From assembly GCF_002022275.1 (NCBI RefSeq), contig NZ_MSDF01000016.1, positions 436,301-500,300 on the forward strand: a stretch of 64,000 bases of DNA, read 5' to 3'. The position numbers and the translations under genes were made by a program. The notes under the pieces were generated by a model. That model was not told the origin of the DNA. It searched no databases and saw nothing but the letters and a program-made list of their open reading frames with translations. The stretch is from Pseudomonas fluorescens (GTDB lineage Bacteria; Pseudomonadota; Gammaproteobacteria; Pseudomonadales; Pseudomonadaceae). This document shows positions 1 through 9,265 of this stretch, in pieces (position 1 is the stretch's first letter; every line of letters starts with the position of its first letter).

Positions 1-672
<672 letters not shown>

Positions 673-702
673 TCCGGAGGCGGCGGCGACTCTGCCGCCG
701 TC

Positions 703-768
703 ATCGCGGGCAAGCCCGGCTCCCACACTGGAATGCGATCTTCTGTGGGAGCCGGGCTTGCCCGCGAT
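703..768. repeat. REP doublet (GTGGGAGCCGGGCTTGC class)
   Basis: Two inverted copies of a 25-base REP core, at 703-727 (minus sense) and 744-768 (plus sense), separated by 16 bases, between thiC and cytX. The arms use the CCGGGCTTGCCCGC variant, unlike most other doublets in this window. A long open frame reads through the right arm into cytX, giving an artefactual VGAGLARD peptide. Confidence 0.9.
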
Positions 769-810
769 AGCGATCCCACAAACAACAAATGCCCCTCAGA
801 GATTCCACCC

Positions 811-2100
811 TTGAGCATTCAACCCAGTACTTATTCCCCGGACATCGCAGTCCCCGCTGACAAACGCGTGTTCGGCGCCCGCGACCTGTTCTCCCTGTGG
901 TTCTCCCTCGGCATCGGCCTGATGGTCCTGCAAACCGGCGCACTCCTCGCGCCGGGCCTGGGCTTGTCCGGCTCGTTGCTGGCGATTTTCCTCGGCACGC
1001 TGGTGGGTGTGTTGCTGCTGGCCGCTGTCGGCGTGATCGGCAGCGACACCGGCCTGTCGGCCATGGCCGCGCTTAAACTCAGCCTCGGCGCCAAAGGCGC
1101 GAGCCTGCCCGCATTGCTGAACCTGCTGCAGCTGATCGGCTGGGGTTCGTTCGAAATCATCGTGATGCGTGACGCCGCCAGCCTGCTCGGCACGCGGGCT
1201 TTCAGCGAAGGCAGTGTGCTCGCCAGCCCGTTGCTGTGGACACTGTTTTTCGGCGGCTTGGCGACCTTGCTGGCCGTCAGCGGTCCGCTGACCTTCGTGC
1301 GGCAAATCCTGCGCAAGTGGGGCATCTGGCTGCTGCTGGCCGCCTGCCTGTGGCTGACCTGGAACCTGTTCGCCAAGGCTGACCTGGCCGCACTGTGGGC
1401 CAAGTCCGGCGACGGTTCGATGCCGTTTGCCGTGGGCTTTGATATTGCCATCGCCATGCCCTTGTCGTGGCTGCCGCTGATTGCCGATTACTCACGCTTC
1501 GGCAAGCGCGCTAAAAGCGTGTTCGGCGGCACTGCGCTCGGGTTCTTTATCGGTAATTTCTGGCTGATGAGCCTGGGCGTGGCCTACACCCTGGCGTTTG
1601 CGCCAAGCGGTGAAGTGAACGCGCTGTTGCTCGCACTGGCCGGGGCAGGGCTGGGCATTCCGCTGTTGCTGATTCTGCTGGACGAGTCGGAAAACGCCTT
1701 TGCCGATATTCACTCGGCGGCGGTCTCCAGCGGGATTCTGTTGCGCTTGAAGGTCGAGCACCTGGCCTTGGCCATCGGTGTGATCTGCACCTTGATCGCC
1801 TGTTTTGCGCCTTTGGCGCAGTACCAGAACTTCCTGCTGCTGATCGGCTCGGTGTTCGCGCCGCTGTTCGGCGTGGTGCTGGTGGATCACTTTATCCTGC
1901 GCCGCCGAGGCCAGGGCCGCGTCGCCAGCCTGCATTGGCCGGCGCTGGTGGCGTGGCTGGGCGGCATCGCCATCTACCACGTGCTGGCCAACCTGTATCC
2001 GGATGTTGGCGCGACCCTGCCGGCGCTGGTGCTGGCAGGGCTGTTGCAACTGATGCTGGGCCGAGCGTTTAGCGGCGCGCGGGCATCAGTTCAGGCTTGA
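811..2100 (+). CDS. cytX: NCS1-family transporter, probable hydroxymethylpyrimidine permease CytX
   Basis: A 429-residue hydrophobic protein with about 12 membrane segments, resembling the NCS1 cytosine/purine permeases (CodB type). I infer it imports the thiamine pyrimidine precursor because it lies directly after thiC; the substrate cannot be read from the sequence. I chose the TTG at 811 (LSIQPSTYSPDIAVPADKRVFG). The open frame continues upstream to 733, but that extension is translated from a REP element, not protein-like sequence. The 3' end overlaps the convergent lipoprotein gene by 32 bases. Membrane segments begin at DLFSLWFSLGIGLMVL and continue to the C-terminus. Confidence 0.85.
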   Translation: MSIQPSTYSPDIAVPADKRVFGARDLFSLWFSLGIGLMVLQTGALLAPGLGLSGSLLAIFLGTLVGVLLLAAVGVIGSDTGLSAMAALKLSLGAKGASLPALLNLLQLIGWGSFEIIVMRDAASLLGTRAFSEGSVLASPLLWTLFFGGLATLLAVSGPLTFVRQILRKWGIWLLLAACLWLTWNLFAKADLAALWAKSGDGSMPFAVGFDIAIAMPLSWLPLIADYSRFGKRAKSVFGGTALGFFIGNFWLMSLGVAYTLAFAPSGEVNALLLALAGAGLGIPLLLILLDESENAFADIHSAAVSSGILLRLKVEHLALAIGVICTLIACFAPLAQYQNFLLLIGSVFAPLFGVVLVDHFILRRRGQGRVASLHWPALVAWLGGIAIYHVLANLYPDVGATLPALVLAGLLQLMLGRAFSGARASVQA

Positions 2101-2815
2101 GCACACCGGTGAGGCGCGCATAGGGGATGGTCATTTCGATCAGCCCCAATGCGTAAGGGCCGATGGTCGCCACGTTGTACTTGAGCACCACGCCGGCGCT
2201 TGTCAGGGCCACGTTCGGGGTTTTCTGGAACGGCCAGCTCTTCACGAACTCCGGGTCGCGGTCCATCTGCGAGTTGATCAGCCAGCTGTTGTGGGCGACC
2301 TTCGCGGTGTTCCAGAACGCCTGTTCCTGGCCCGGCAGCAGCATGTCGGTCAGGCTCAGCTCTTTGTGCAGCACGCGCGAATAGTTGATGAAGCCACGGC
2401 CAGGCTCGCCATGGGCGGCGCCGGTGTCCAGGTAGCTGGACACTTCAACGATCACCAGTCCGTCATGCTGCTCGCGTACCTTGGCTTGCAAATACATGCT
2501 GTTGCGGTCGGGCGACTCGCGCAGGAATTTGTCGCGGTAGGCATTCAAGGTCGGTGGCACGCTGGCGCCCGGCGTGGTGCGGGTCATTTGCAGCAGGCGC
2601 TGCTCCACCAGGCTGTCGAGCTGCGGCTCGCTTGGGAAATGCACGGTGTCGATGTTCACCAGCGGGCAGTCAGGGCTGTCGCAGCCGGGCTTGATCTGTT
2701 CCGAGGCGTCTTGCTTGGTGTCCAGCGGCTTGAGGTAGCTGGGTTGAAACAGGCTTTGGCAAGCCCCCAGGGTCAAGGCGATACAGGCCACGGAGGCGAT
2801 TTTCAAAAGCGACAT
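2069..2815 (-). CDS. RsiV/DUF3298-like lipoprotein
   Basis: A 248-residue predicted lipoprotein. The N-terminus is a lipoprotein signal (hydrophobic core, then LGAC with lipidation Cys19). The mature part resembles DUF3298, the C-terminal domain of the RsiV anti-sigma factor family. It has the conserved YLDTGAAHGEPG and SLTDMLLPG segments, followed by a C-terminal beta region. Relatives include lysozyme-binding RsiV proteins, but no transmembrane sigma-binding part is present, so a regulatory role is not supported. The gene is convergent with cytX, sharing 32 bases at the 3' ends, and divergent from nudF. Confidence 0.75.
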   Translation of the reverse strand: MSLLKIASVACIALTLGACQSLFQPSYLKPLDTKQDASEQIKPGCDSPDCPLVNIDTVHFPSEPQLDSLVEQRLLQMTRTTPGASVPPTLNAYRDKFLRESPDRNSMYLQAKVREQHDGLVIVEVSSYLDTGAAHGEPGRGFINYSRVLHKELSLTDMLLPGQEQAFWNTAKVAHNSWLINSQMDRDPEFVKSWPFQKTPNVALTSAGVVLKYNVATIGPYALGLIEMTIPYARLTGVLKPELMPARR

Positions 2816-3008
2816 GGGTGTCCTTCACAAATCGATGGAAAGCGAAAAGAGTGGACCTTCGACTACCCACAAGGCAGTCAGTTCGCCACTAAGCTGATTA
2901 GAGTGAGTTTGACGCCCGCCGTCTATCCCGGCAACTGTAAAGGGGCTGCACCGAGGGGCGTGAGCGCGTTAGGATGGCGCGAATCTGACGGGCATAACGA
3001 GGATGGAT

Positions 3009-3626
3009 ATGACGGACATCGCCAAATCGACGCCGAACAAAATTGAAATCGTTCAGCGCGACAATGCCTACAAAGGCTTCTACAAGCTTGATCGCGTGCA
3101 GCTGCGCCACGAGAAATTCGACGGCGGCATGAGCCGGGTGATCAACCGCGAAGTCTTCGTTCGTCATGACGCCGTGTGCGTGCTGCCGTACGACCCGCAG
3201 CGCGATGAAGTGGTGCTGATCGAGCAATTCCGTGTGGGCGCCATGGGCCGTACCGACAACCCGTGGCTGGTGGAAATGGTCGCCGGCCTGATCGACAAGG
3301 ACGAAGAGCCGGAGGAGGTTGCACACCGCGAAGCCGAGGAGGAAGCTGGGCTGACGTTCTCCGCGTTGTGGCCGATCACTAAATATTTCCCTTCGCCCGG
3401 CGGCAGTACCGAATTTGTTCACTTGTACCTGGGCCGTTGCGACAGCACAGGCGCCGGTGGCGTCCATGGACTGGAAGAAGAGGCAGAAGATATCCGCGTC
3501 ACCCCTTGGGCGTTTGAAGATGCCCTGCAAGCGGTGCGTGACGGCAAAATTTCCAACGCAGCTAGCATTATCGCCCTGCAATGGCTTGCGCTTAATCGCG
3601 CGGAAGTGAGGGGGTTATGGCAGTAA
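3009..3626 (+). CDS. nudF: ADP-ribose pyrophosphatase (Nudix hydrolase)
   Basis: A 205-residue Nudix enzyme that hydrolyses ADP-ribose to AMP and ribose 5-phosphate. The Nudix box is complete: Gly-5x-Glu-7x-REAEEEAG around GLIDKDEEPEEVAHREAEEE. The preceding beta strands (AVCVLPYDPQRDEVVLIEQFR) and the downstream SPGGSTE segment are typical of the NudF subfamily. I start at ATG 3009 because GAGG at 2999-3002 sits 6 bases upstream; an in-frame ATG at 3003 would overlap that site. The stop overlaps the next gene by 10 bases. This gene heads the nudF-yqiB-cpdA-yqiA-parE order also seen in enterobacteria. Confidence 0.93.
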   Translation: MTDIAKSTPNKIEIVQRDNAYKGFYKLDRVQLRHEKFDGGMSRVINREVFVRHDAVCVLPYDPQRDEVVLIEQFRVGAMGRTDNPWLVEMVAGLIDKDEEPEEVAHREAEEEAGLTFSALWPITKYFPSPGGSTEFVHLYLGRCDSTGAGGVHGLEEEAEDIRVTPWAFEDALQAVRDGKISNAASIIALQWLALNRAEVRGLWQ

Positions 3627-4066
3627 AGGCACGGGAACGTTATCGAGTCGACCTGATCGGGCTGCAAGCCGCCTGCGAGGCCAACTATGCGCGGCTGATG
3701 CGCTTGCTCCCCGACATGCGCCACACCCCAGAGGCGCGGCGCATTGCCGTGACCCATGGCGACCAGATGCTGGGCGTGCTGACCCTTGAGGTTATCGTCA
3801 ACTGCCCGTACACCACCACGCTGCGGGTGCGCCAGGAACACAGCCTGCCGTGGCTGCCGGTGCCGCAACTGGAAGTGCAGGTGTACCACGACGCGCGCAT
3901 GGCCGAAGTCATCAGCGCCGAACATGCGCGGCGCTTTCGCAGCATCTATCCTTATCCGAACGTGTTCATGCACCAGCCCGATGAGAAAGCACAGCTCAAT
4001 GTGTTCCTCGGCGAGTGGTTGAGCCATTGCCTGGCCCTGGGCCATGAGTTCGAAGTTGTGCGGTAG
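3617..4066 (+). CDS. yqiB: DUF1249 family protein (YqiB-like)
   Basis: A 149-residue protein of the DUF1249 (YqiB) family, of unknown biochemical role. It is cytosolic, with no signal peptide or membrane segment. It contains the family's RYRVDLIGLQAACEANYARL start, the VIVNCPYTTTLRV strand and the YPYPNVFMHQPDEKAQ segment. It overlaps the end of nudF by 10 bases, implying translational coupling, and lies ahead of cpdA. The arrangement matches the E. coli nudF-yqiB-cpdA order, which supports the family call more than any motif does. Confidence 0.9.
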   Translation: MAVKARERYRVDLIGLQAACEANYARLMRLLPDMRHTPEARRIAVTHGDQMLGVLTLEVIVNCPYTTTLRVRQEHSLPWLPVPQLEVQVYHDARMAEVISAEHARRFRSIYPYPNVFMHQPDEKAQLNVFLGEWLSHCLALGHEFEVVR

Positions 4067-4163
4067 ATGTGAACTGCATCTGCTTCCTTAGGTTTCCTCT
4101 TGTGTCCTGCCCCAGCATAATCGCGCCAACTGTCTATTTTCTGTGATTGCCTGGGAGAGCGCC

Positions 4164-4979
4164 TTGTCGAGCGTATCCACCGTGAACCCTGATGCGCCGG
4201 CGCTGCTGGTGCAGCTGTCCGACAGCCACCTGTTTGCCGAGGCCGACGGTGCGCTGCTGGGCATGAACACCCGCGAGAGCCTGCAGCGGGTGATCGCCTT
4301 GGTGCGCGAGCAGCAGCCGCAGATTGATCTGGTGCTGGCGACGGGGGACCTGTCTCAGGACGGCACGCTGGAGTCGTATCAACAGTTTCGCGATATGACG
4401 GCGGCGATTTCTGCTCCGGCGCGCTGGATTCCCGGCAACCACGATGAGCCGCAGATCATGGCGCATGCCGCCGTACAGAGTGATTTTCTGGAGCCGGTGG
4501 TCGATATCGGTCACTGGCGTGTCACCCTGCTGGACTCTGCGGTGCCCGGCTCCGTGCCCGGTTATCTGCAGGATCAGCAGCTGCAACTCCTCGCCCAGGC
4601 GTTGAGTGAAGCGCCGAATCGTCACCATCTGGTGTGTTTTCACCATCACCCGGTGCCGATTGGTTGTGCGTGGATGGAGCCGATTGGGCTACGTAATCCC
4701 GAGGCGTTGTTTGCTGTGCTTGACCGGTTTCCGCAGGTCAGGGCAGTGCTATGGGGCCACGTGCACCAGGAAATTGACCGCGAGCGTAATGGCGTGCGGC
4801 TGCTGGCCTCGCCGTCCACGTGCATTCAATTCGCGCCGGGCAGTGAAGACTTCAAGGTCAGCGAGCAGGCGCCGGGGTATCGCTGGTTGCGGTTGCATGC
4901 TGACGGACGGTTGGAGACCGGGGTGGAGCGGGTTCAAGGCTTCGCGTTTACCGTCGATTACGGCAGCAACGGCTATTAA
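4164..4979 (+). CDS. cpdA: 3',5'-cyclic-AMP phosphodiesterase
   Basis: A 271-residue class III phosphodiesterase that hydrolyses cAMP, and so tunes Vfr/CRP signalling. All metallophosphoesterase motifs are visible in order: QLSDSHLF (DxH), ATGDLSQDG (GD), PGNHDEP (GNHD), FHHHPVP and LWGHVHQE (GHxH). I chose TTG 4164 because GGGAGAG lies a suitable distance upstream; an in-frame GTG at 4143 would add seven unconserved-looking residues. It is the third gene of the nudF cluster. A REP doublet separates it from yqiA. Confidence 0.93.
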   Translation: MSSVSTVNPDAPALLVQLSDSHLFAEADGALLGMNTRESLQRVIALVREQQPQIDLVLATGDLSQDGTLESYQQFRDMTAAISAPARWIPGNHDEPQIMAHAAVQSDFLEPVVDIGHWRVTLLDSAVPGSVPGYLQDQQLQLLAQALSEAPNRHHLVCFHHHPVPIGCAWMEPIGLRNPEALFAVLDRFPQVRAVLWGHVHQEIDRERNGVRLLASPSTCIQFAPGSEDFKVSEQAPGYRWLRLHADGRLETGVERVQGFAFTVDYGSNGY

Positions 4980-5002
4980 AGGCTGCAAACACTGATCAAA
5001 AA

Positions 5003-5091
5003 TGTGGGAGCTGGCTTGCCTGCGATAGCGGTGTGTCAGTCACACATTTATGGGTAGGCAGACCACTATCGCAGGCAAGCCAGCTCCCACA
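5003..5091. repeat. REP doublet (GTGGGAGCTGGCTTGC class)
   Basis: Inverted REP arms at 5003-5027 and 5067-5091 enclose 39 bases between cpdA and yqiA. The left arm reads TGTGGGAGCTGGCTTGCC, and the right arm is its reverse complement. The doublet could fold as one long hairpin in RNA. Confidence 0.92.
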
Positions 5092-5183
5092 GGGGTTCTT
5101 CAGTGGTTTGAGGGGGAGGGCCTCACATGCCGCCCCGATCCCTGTAAACTGCGCCTCTTTGGCTGACGCACGGAGAGCCCGGC

Positions 5184-5792
5184 ATGTCCGCTTCGATCTT
5201 GTATATCCACGGTTTCAACAGCGCGCCTGCGTCCAACAAGGCCAGCCAGTTGATCACCGTAATGGACAGCCTCGGCCTGGCCGACAGCCTGCGCGTGCCG
5301 GCCTTGCATCACCATCCGCGTCAGGCCATTCCTCAATTGGAGGAAGCCATTGCGCAGCTCGGTCGGCCGCTGCTGGTCGGAAGCTCACTCGGCGGCTACT
5401 ATGCAACCCATCTTGCCGAACGCCATGGCCTCAAGGCGCTGCTGGTCAACCCGGCGGTCAGCCCTCATCGGATGTTCGACGGTTACCTGGGCCCCCAGAA
5501 GAATCTCTACACCGATGAAACCTGGGAACTGACCCATGACCACGTCACGGCCCTGGCGGAGCTGGAAGTTCCGGCACCCCAGGACGCTGCGCGTTACCAA
5601 GTGTGGTTGCAGACCGGCGATGAAACACTGGATTATCGCCTCGCCCAGCAGTATTACCGGGCCTGTGCCTTGCGCATCCAGGCCGGCGGCGATCATGGTT
5701 ACCAGGGGTTTGCCCGGCAATTGCCGGCAATGTTGAGTTTTGCCGGCATTGGCCCTGATCAGTATCAATCCTTCGATTTTTCGTCACTGTGA
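5184..5792 (+). CDS. yqiA: YqiA-family alpha/beta-hydrolase esterase
   Basis: A 202-residue alpha/beta hydrolase of the YqiA/YcfP esterase family. The N-terminal strand and oxyanion segment YIHGFNSAPAS, the nucleophile elbow GSSLGGYYATHLAERHG and the late GGDHGYQGF carrying the catalytic His are all present. A conserved Asp occurs around LQTGDETLDYR. The physiological substrate is unknown; E. coli YqiA acts on short acyl esters in vitro. The gene lies 45 bases ahead of parE, the same neighbour it has in enterobacteria, and could share its transcript. Confidence 0.9.
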   Translation: MSASILYIHGFNSAPASNKASQLITVMDSLGLADSLRVPALHHHPRQAIPQLEEAIAQLGRPLLVGSSLGGYYATHLAERHGLKALLVNPAVSPHRMFDGYLGPQKNLYTDETWELTHDHVTALAELEVPAPQDAARYQVWLQTGDETLDYRLAQQYYRACALRIQAGGDHGYQGFARQLPAMLSFAGIGPDQYQSFDFSSL

Positions 5793-5837
5793 AAATCGCA
5801 GGTCACTTTTTAATCGAACGACTCACGACGAGACCCC

Positions 5838-7742
5838 ATGGCCACTCCCAGCGCTAGCTCTTATAACGCCGACGCCATCGAAGTCCTCTCGGGCCTCGAC
5901 CCGGTGCGCAAACGCCCCGGCATGTACACCGACACCAGTCGGCCGAACCACCTCGCCCAGGAAGTCATCGACAACAGCGTCGACGAAGCCTTGGCCGGGC
6001 ATGCCAAATCGGTACAGGTCATCCTTCACGCCGACCATTCCCTGGAAGTGTCCGACGATGGTCGTGGCATGCCGGTGGACATTCACCCCGAAGAGGGTGT
6101 GTCGGGCGTCGAGCTGATCCTCACCAAGCTCCACGCGGGTGGCAAGTTCTCCAACAAGAACTACCAGTTTTCCGGTGGCTTGCACGGTGTGGGTATTTCC
6201 GTGGTCAACGCCTTGTCGAACCACGTGCGAGTCAAGGTCAAGCGTGACGGCAACGAGTACGAGATGACTTTCGCCGATGGCTACAAAGCCACCGACCTGC
6301 AAGTCATCGGCACCGTTGGCAAGCGCAACACCGGCACCAGCGTGTACTTCGCGCCGGACCCGAAATATTTTGATTCGCCGAAGTTCTCCATCAGCCGCCT
6401 CAAGCACGTGCTCAAGGCCAAGGCCGTGTTGTGCCCGGGCTTGCTCGTCAGCTTTGAAGACAAAGGCACCGGCGAGAAGGTCGAGTGGCACTACGAAGAC
6501 GGCCTGCGCTCCTACCTGGAAGATTCCGTCAGCGATTTCGAACGCCTGCCCAACGAGCCATTCTGCGGCAGCCTGGCCGGTAATAAAGAAGCCGTCGACT
6601 GGGCCTTGCTGTGGTTGCCCGAAGGTGGCGACAGCGTGCAGGAAAGCTACGTCAACCTGATCCCGACGGCCCAGGGCGGCACCCACGTCAACGGCCTGCG
6701 CCAAGGCTTGCTGGACGCCATGCGCGAATTCTGCGAATACCGCAGCCTGTTGCCGCGCGGTGTGAAGCTGGCGCCGGAAGACGTGTGGGAGCGCATCGCG
6801 TTCGTGCTGTCGATGAAAATGCAGGAGCCACAATTCTCCGGCCAGACCAAAGAGCGTCTGTCGTCCCGTGAAGCGGCGGCGTTTGTCTCGGGTGTGGTCA
6901 AGGACGCGTTCAGCCTGTGGCTCAACGAGCACCCGGAACTGGGCCTGGCCCTGGCGGAACTGGCGATCAACAACGCCGGCCGTCGTTTGAAGGCCAGCAA
7001 GAAGGTCGAACGTAAACGCATCACCCAGGGCCCGGCACTGCCTGGCAAGCTGGCCGACTGCGCCGGGCAAGACCCGATGCGTTCCGAGCTGTTCCTGGTG
7101 GAAGGTGACTCCGCCGGCGGATCCGCCAAGCAAGCGCGGGACAAGGAATTTCAGGCGATCCTGCCGTTGCGCGGCAAGATCCTCAACACCTGGGAAGTCG
7201 ATGGCAGCGAAGTGTTGGCCAGCCAGGAAGTACACAATATCGCGGTGGCCATCGGTGTTGATCCGGGTTCGGCGGATATCGCCCAACTGCGCTACGGCAA
7301 GATCTGCATCCTCGCCGACGCCGACTCCGACGGCCTGCACATCGCTACTTTGCTCTGCGCGTTGTTCGTGCAGCATTTCCGCCCATTGGTGGATGCCGGT
7401 CACGTCTACGTCGCCATGCCGCCGCTGTACCGCATCGACCTGGGCAAAGAGATTTTCTACGCCCTCGACGAAGCCGAGCGTGATGGCATTCTCGACCGCC
7501 TGGTCGCCGAGAAGAAGCGCGGCAAACCACAGGTCACGCGATTCAAAGGCCTGGGTGAAATGAACCCGCCGCAATTGCGCGAAACCACCATGGACCCGAA
7601 CACCCGGCGCCTGGTGCAGTTGACCCTGGAAGACTACGCCGCGACCTCGGAAATGATGGACATGCTGCTGGCGAAGAAACGCGCGCCGGACCGCAAGTCC
7701 TGGCTGGAATCCAAAGGCAACCTGGCCGAGGTTTTGGGCTGA
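5838..7742 (+). CDS. parE: DNA topoisomerase IV subunit B
   Basis: The 634-residue ATPase subunit of topoisomerase IV, which decatenates daughter chromosomes together with ParC. The GHKL ATP-binding part shows EVIDNSVDEALAGHA, DDGRGMPVD and the lid segment LHAGGKFSNKNYQFSGGLHG. The TOPRIM domain carries EGDSAGGSAKQ (Glu about 422) and the DADSDG metal site (about 494-498). GyrB-specific insertions are absent and the length fits ParE. The stop codon overlaps the ATG of the next gene by one base, so parE is translationally coupled to two small genes that lead into parC. Confidence 0.98.
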   Translation: MATPSASSYNADAIEVLSGLDPVRKRPGMYTDTSRPNHLAQEVIDNSVDEALAGHAKSVQVILHADHSLEVSDDGRGMPVDIHPEEGVSGVELILTKLHAGGKFSNKNYQFSGGLHGVGISVVNALSNHVRVKVKRDGNEYEMTFADGYKATDLQVIGTVGKRNTGTSVYFAPDPKYFDSPKFSISRLKHVLKAKAVLCPGLLVSFEDKGTGEKVEWHYEDGLRSYLEDSVSDFERLPNEPFCGSLAGNKEAVDWALLWLPEGGDSVQESYVNLIPTAQGGTHVNGLRQGLLDAMREFCEYRSLLPRGVKLAPEDVWERIAFVLSMKMQEPQFSGQTKERLSSREAAAFVSGVVKDAFSLWLNEHPELGLALAELAINNAGRRLKASKKVERKRITQGPALPGKLADCAGQDPMRSELFLVEGDSAGGSAKQARDKEFQAILPLRGKILNTWEVDGSEVLASQEVHNIAVAIGVDPGSADIAQLRYGKICILADADSDGLHIATLLCALFVQHFRPLVDAGHVYVAMPPLYRIDLGKEIFYALDEAERDGILDRLVAEKKRGKPQVTRFKGLGEMNPPQLRETTMDPNTRRLVQLTLEDYAATSEMMDMLLAKKRAPDRKSWLESKGNLAEVLG

Positions 7743-8737
7743 TGCGCACAGGCTTCGCCCTGGCGATCCTGATGTTAAGCGGGTTGGCGGCCACTCAAGT
7801 GGTTGCCGCACCCGTGGCTGAGCTCAAGCTGGTGTCGGAACACCCGGTGGACGGCATGCGCGGCGGTAACCTGTCGGGCCTGGCGTTGTGCGGCAAGGAT
7901 TTGTGGACGGTGTCTGATCGCGATGACGATCAGATTTACCGCCTGGATATCAGCGCGCCAACCTGGCAGGCCGAAGCGGTGAAAATCGACGTGCCGCCAG
8001 TGCCTGAGTCCGGCTTGCCTTGGGGTTTGCGCTCGCGCACCAAGGCCGCTTCGTTCATTCGCGGTGGCGACCTCGATTTTGAAGGCATTACCTGCGACGG
8101 TGCCGGCAACCGCTACATTGTCAGCGAAGCCCACGCGGCGGTGCTGCAAGTGCCGGTGACGGGCGCGCCCGAGTGGTTGAAAATCGCCCCGAGCATGGTC
8201 CGTGAGGCCCGCGCCAGTGGCATGTTGCTGCACTTTAATGCGTTGTTCGAAGGCTTGGCGATAAACCCTGAAGGCAATCAGATCTGGTTGGCGGCCGAGC
8301 GTGAGCGGCGTGGATTGATCTCCATCAAGCGTCCGCAAAGCCTGTGGGATTGCGACGGGCCTTGCGTATTGTTGAGCGAGGCCGGCCAGGAAGTGCAGCC
8401 GGCGCAGTTCACCAACGCCAAGGCGGTGTCCAAGGATTTTGCCGACCTGGCGCTGTTCAACGGCAAGCTGTTTACCCTGGAACGCAATGCGTTTCAGATT
8501 TGTCGGCGTGACGCGGTGACTGCCAAAGTCGAGCTGTGCTGGTCGTTTGCCGACGAGACCCTGACGCCGAACCGGCGCTACGCACAGCCCTATGGCCTGG
8601 CCGAAGCGCTGGTGATAGAGGCTGACGGTGCCTGGCTGGGCATCGACAACAATTTTGGCCCGCGCGCCGATGGTGAAAAGCGCCCGGTGGTCTATCGTTT
8701 CGCCGCCCCTGCGGGTGGCTGGAGCGCCAAACCATGA
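7742..8737 (+). CDS. Esterase-like activity of phytase family protein, exported
   Basis: A 331-residue protein with an N-terminal signal peptide (MRTGFALAILMLSGLAATQVVAAP), so it is probably periplasmic. The body resembles the 'esterase-like activity of phytase' beta-propeller family: LSGLALCGKDLWTVSDRDDDQIYRL, DFEGITCDGAGNRYIVSEAH, FEGLAINPEGNQIWLAAERERRG and AEALVIEADGAWLGIDNNFG. Substrate is unknown. It is locked between parE (1-base overlap) and the retropepsin gene (4-base ATGA overlap), so it is co-expressed with topoisomerase IV though nothing suggests a DNA role. Confidence 0.82.
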   Translation: MRTGFALAILMLSGLAATQVVAAPVAELKLVSEHPVDGMRGGNLSGLALCGKDLWTVSDRDDDQIYRLDISAPTWQAEAVKIDVPPVPESGLPWGLRSRTKAASFIRGGDLDFEGITCDGAGNRYIVSEAHAAVLQVPVTGAPEWLKIAPSMVREARASGMLLHFNALFEGLAINPEGNQIWLAAERERRGLISIKRPQSLWDCDGPCVLLSEAGQEVQPAQFTNAKAVSKDFADLALFNGKLFTLERNAFQICRRDAVTAKVELCWSFADETLTPNRRYAQPYGLAEALVIEADGAWLGIDNNFGPRADGEKRPVVYRFAAPAGGWSAKP

Positions 8738-9255
8738 GTGCACAGCCGCCCGGCAAACGTGCCGGACGTGTGCTGATGTTCGTGGCGTGGGGCGCGGGAC
8801 TGTTTTTGGCAACACGGTTTTTCGGGCAGTGGGAAGCGCGTCAGGAAAACCCCAATGCCGTGGTGGCCTCAGAGAGGCACGCGGGTTATATCGAAGTAAA
8901 ACTGCTCGGCAATAACCAGGGGCATTTTGTTGCCAGTGGCCAGATCAACGGCCAGCCGGTGACGTTCATGCTCGATACCGGGGCCACCGATGTGGCGGTT
9001 CCGGCTAAGTTGGCCGATCGCCTGGGGCTTAAACGCGGCATGCCGGTCACCTTGAGTACCGCCAATGGCCTGAGCCAAGGGTTTCGTACCCGGCTCGACC
9101 GCCTGCAATTGGGCGACATCGTCCTGCAGGACGTGCGTGCCCTGGTGGCACCGGGGTTGGATGGCGACCAGATATTGCTGGGCATGAGTGCACTGAAACA
9201 ACTTGAATTTACCCAGCGCAGCGGCACTTTGCTGCTGCGCCAGACCAAACAATGA
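8734..9255 (+). CDS. Retropepsin-like clan AA aspartic protease, membrane-anchored
   Basis: A 173-residue protein with one N-terminal membrane segment (about residues 14-32) followed by a single retropepsin-like domain. The active-site motif is [14 protein letters not shown] with catalytic Asp81, and the later [15 protein letters not shown] and [11 protein letters not shown] strands are typical of the TIGR02281-type family. Such single-domain proteases must dimerise to be active. Its orientation suggests a periplasmic protease domain. The start overlaps the previous stop as ATGA. The target protein is unknown. Confidence 0.85.
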   Translation: MSAQPPGKRAGRVLMFVAWGAGLFLATRFFGQWEARQENPNAVVASERHAGYIEVKLLGNNQGHFVASGQINGQPVTFMLDTGATDVAVPAKLADRLGLKRGMPVTLSTANGLSQGFRTRLDRLQLGDIVLQDVRALVAPGLDGDQILLGMSALKQLEFTQRSGTLLLRQTKQ

Positions 9256-9265
9256 TGAGGCCCGC

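Noticed and set aside
733..810. N-terminal extension of CytX
   Set aside because: The 26 residues are translated from a REP arm (VGAGLARD) and are not transporter-like; TTG 811 is preferred.
5823..7811. Long antisense open frame (662 codons) opposite parE
   Set aside because: It mirrors parE codon bias in high-GC DNA, has no ribosome-binding site, and reads as low-complexity His/Arg/Gln sequence. The same applies to long antisense frames opposite motAB, purA, rnr and the YgiQ gene.
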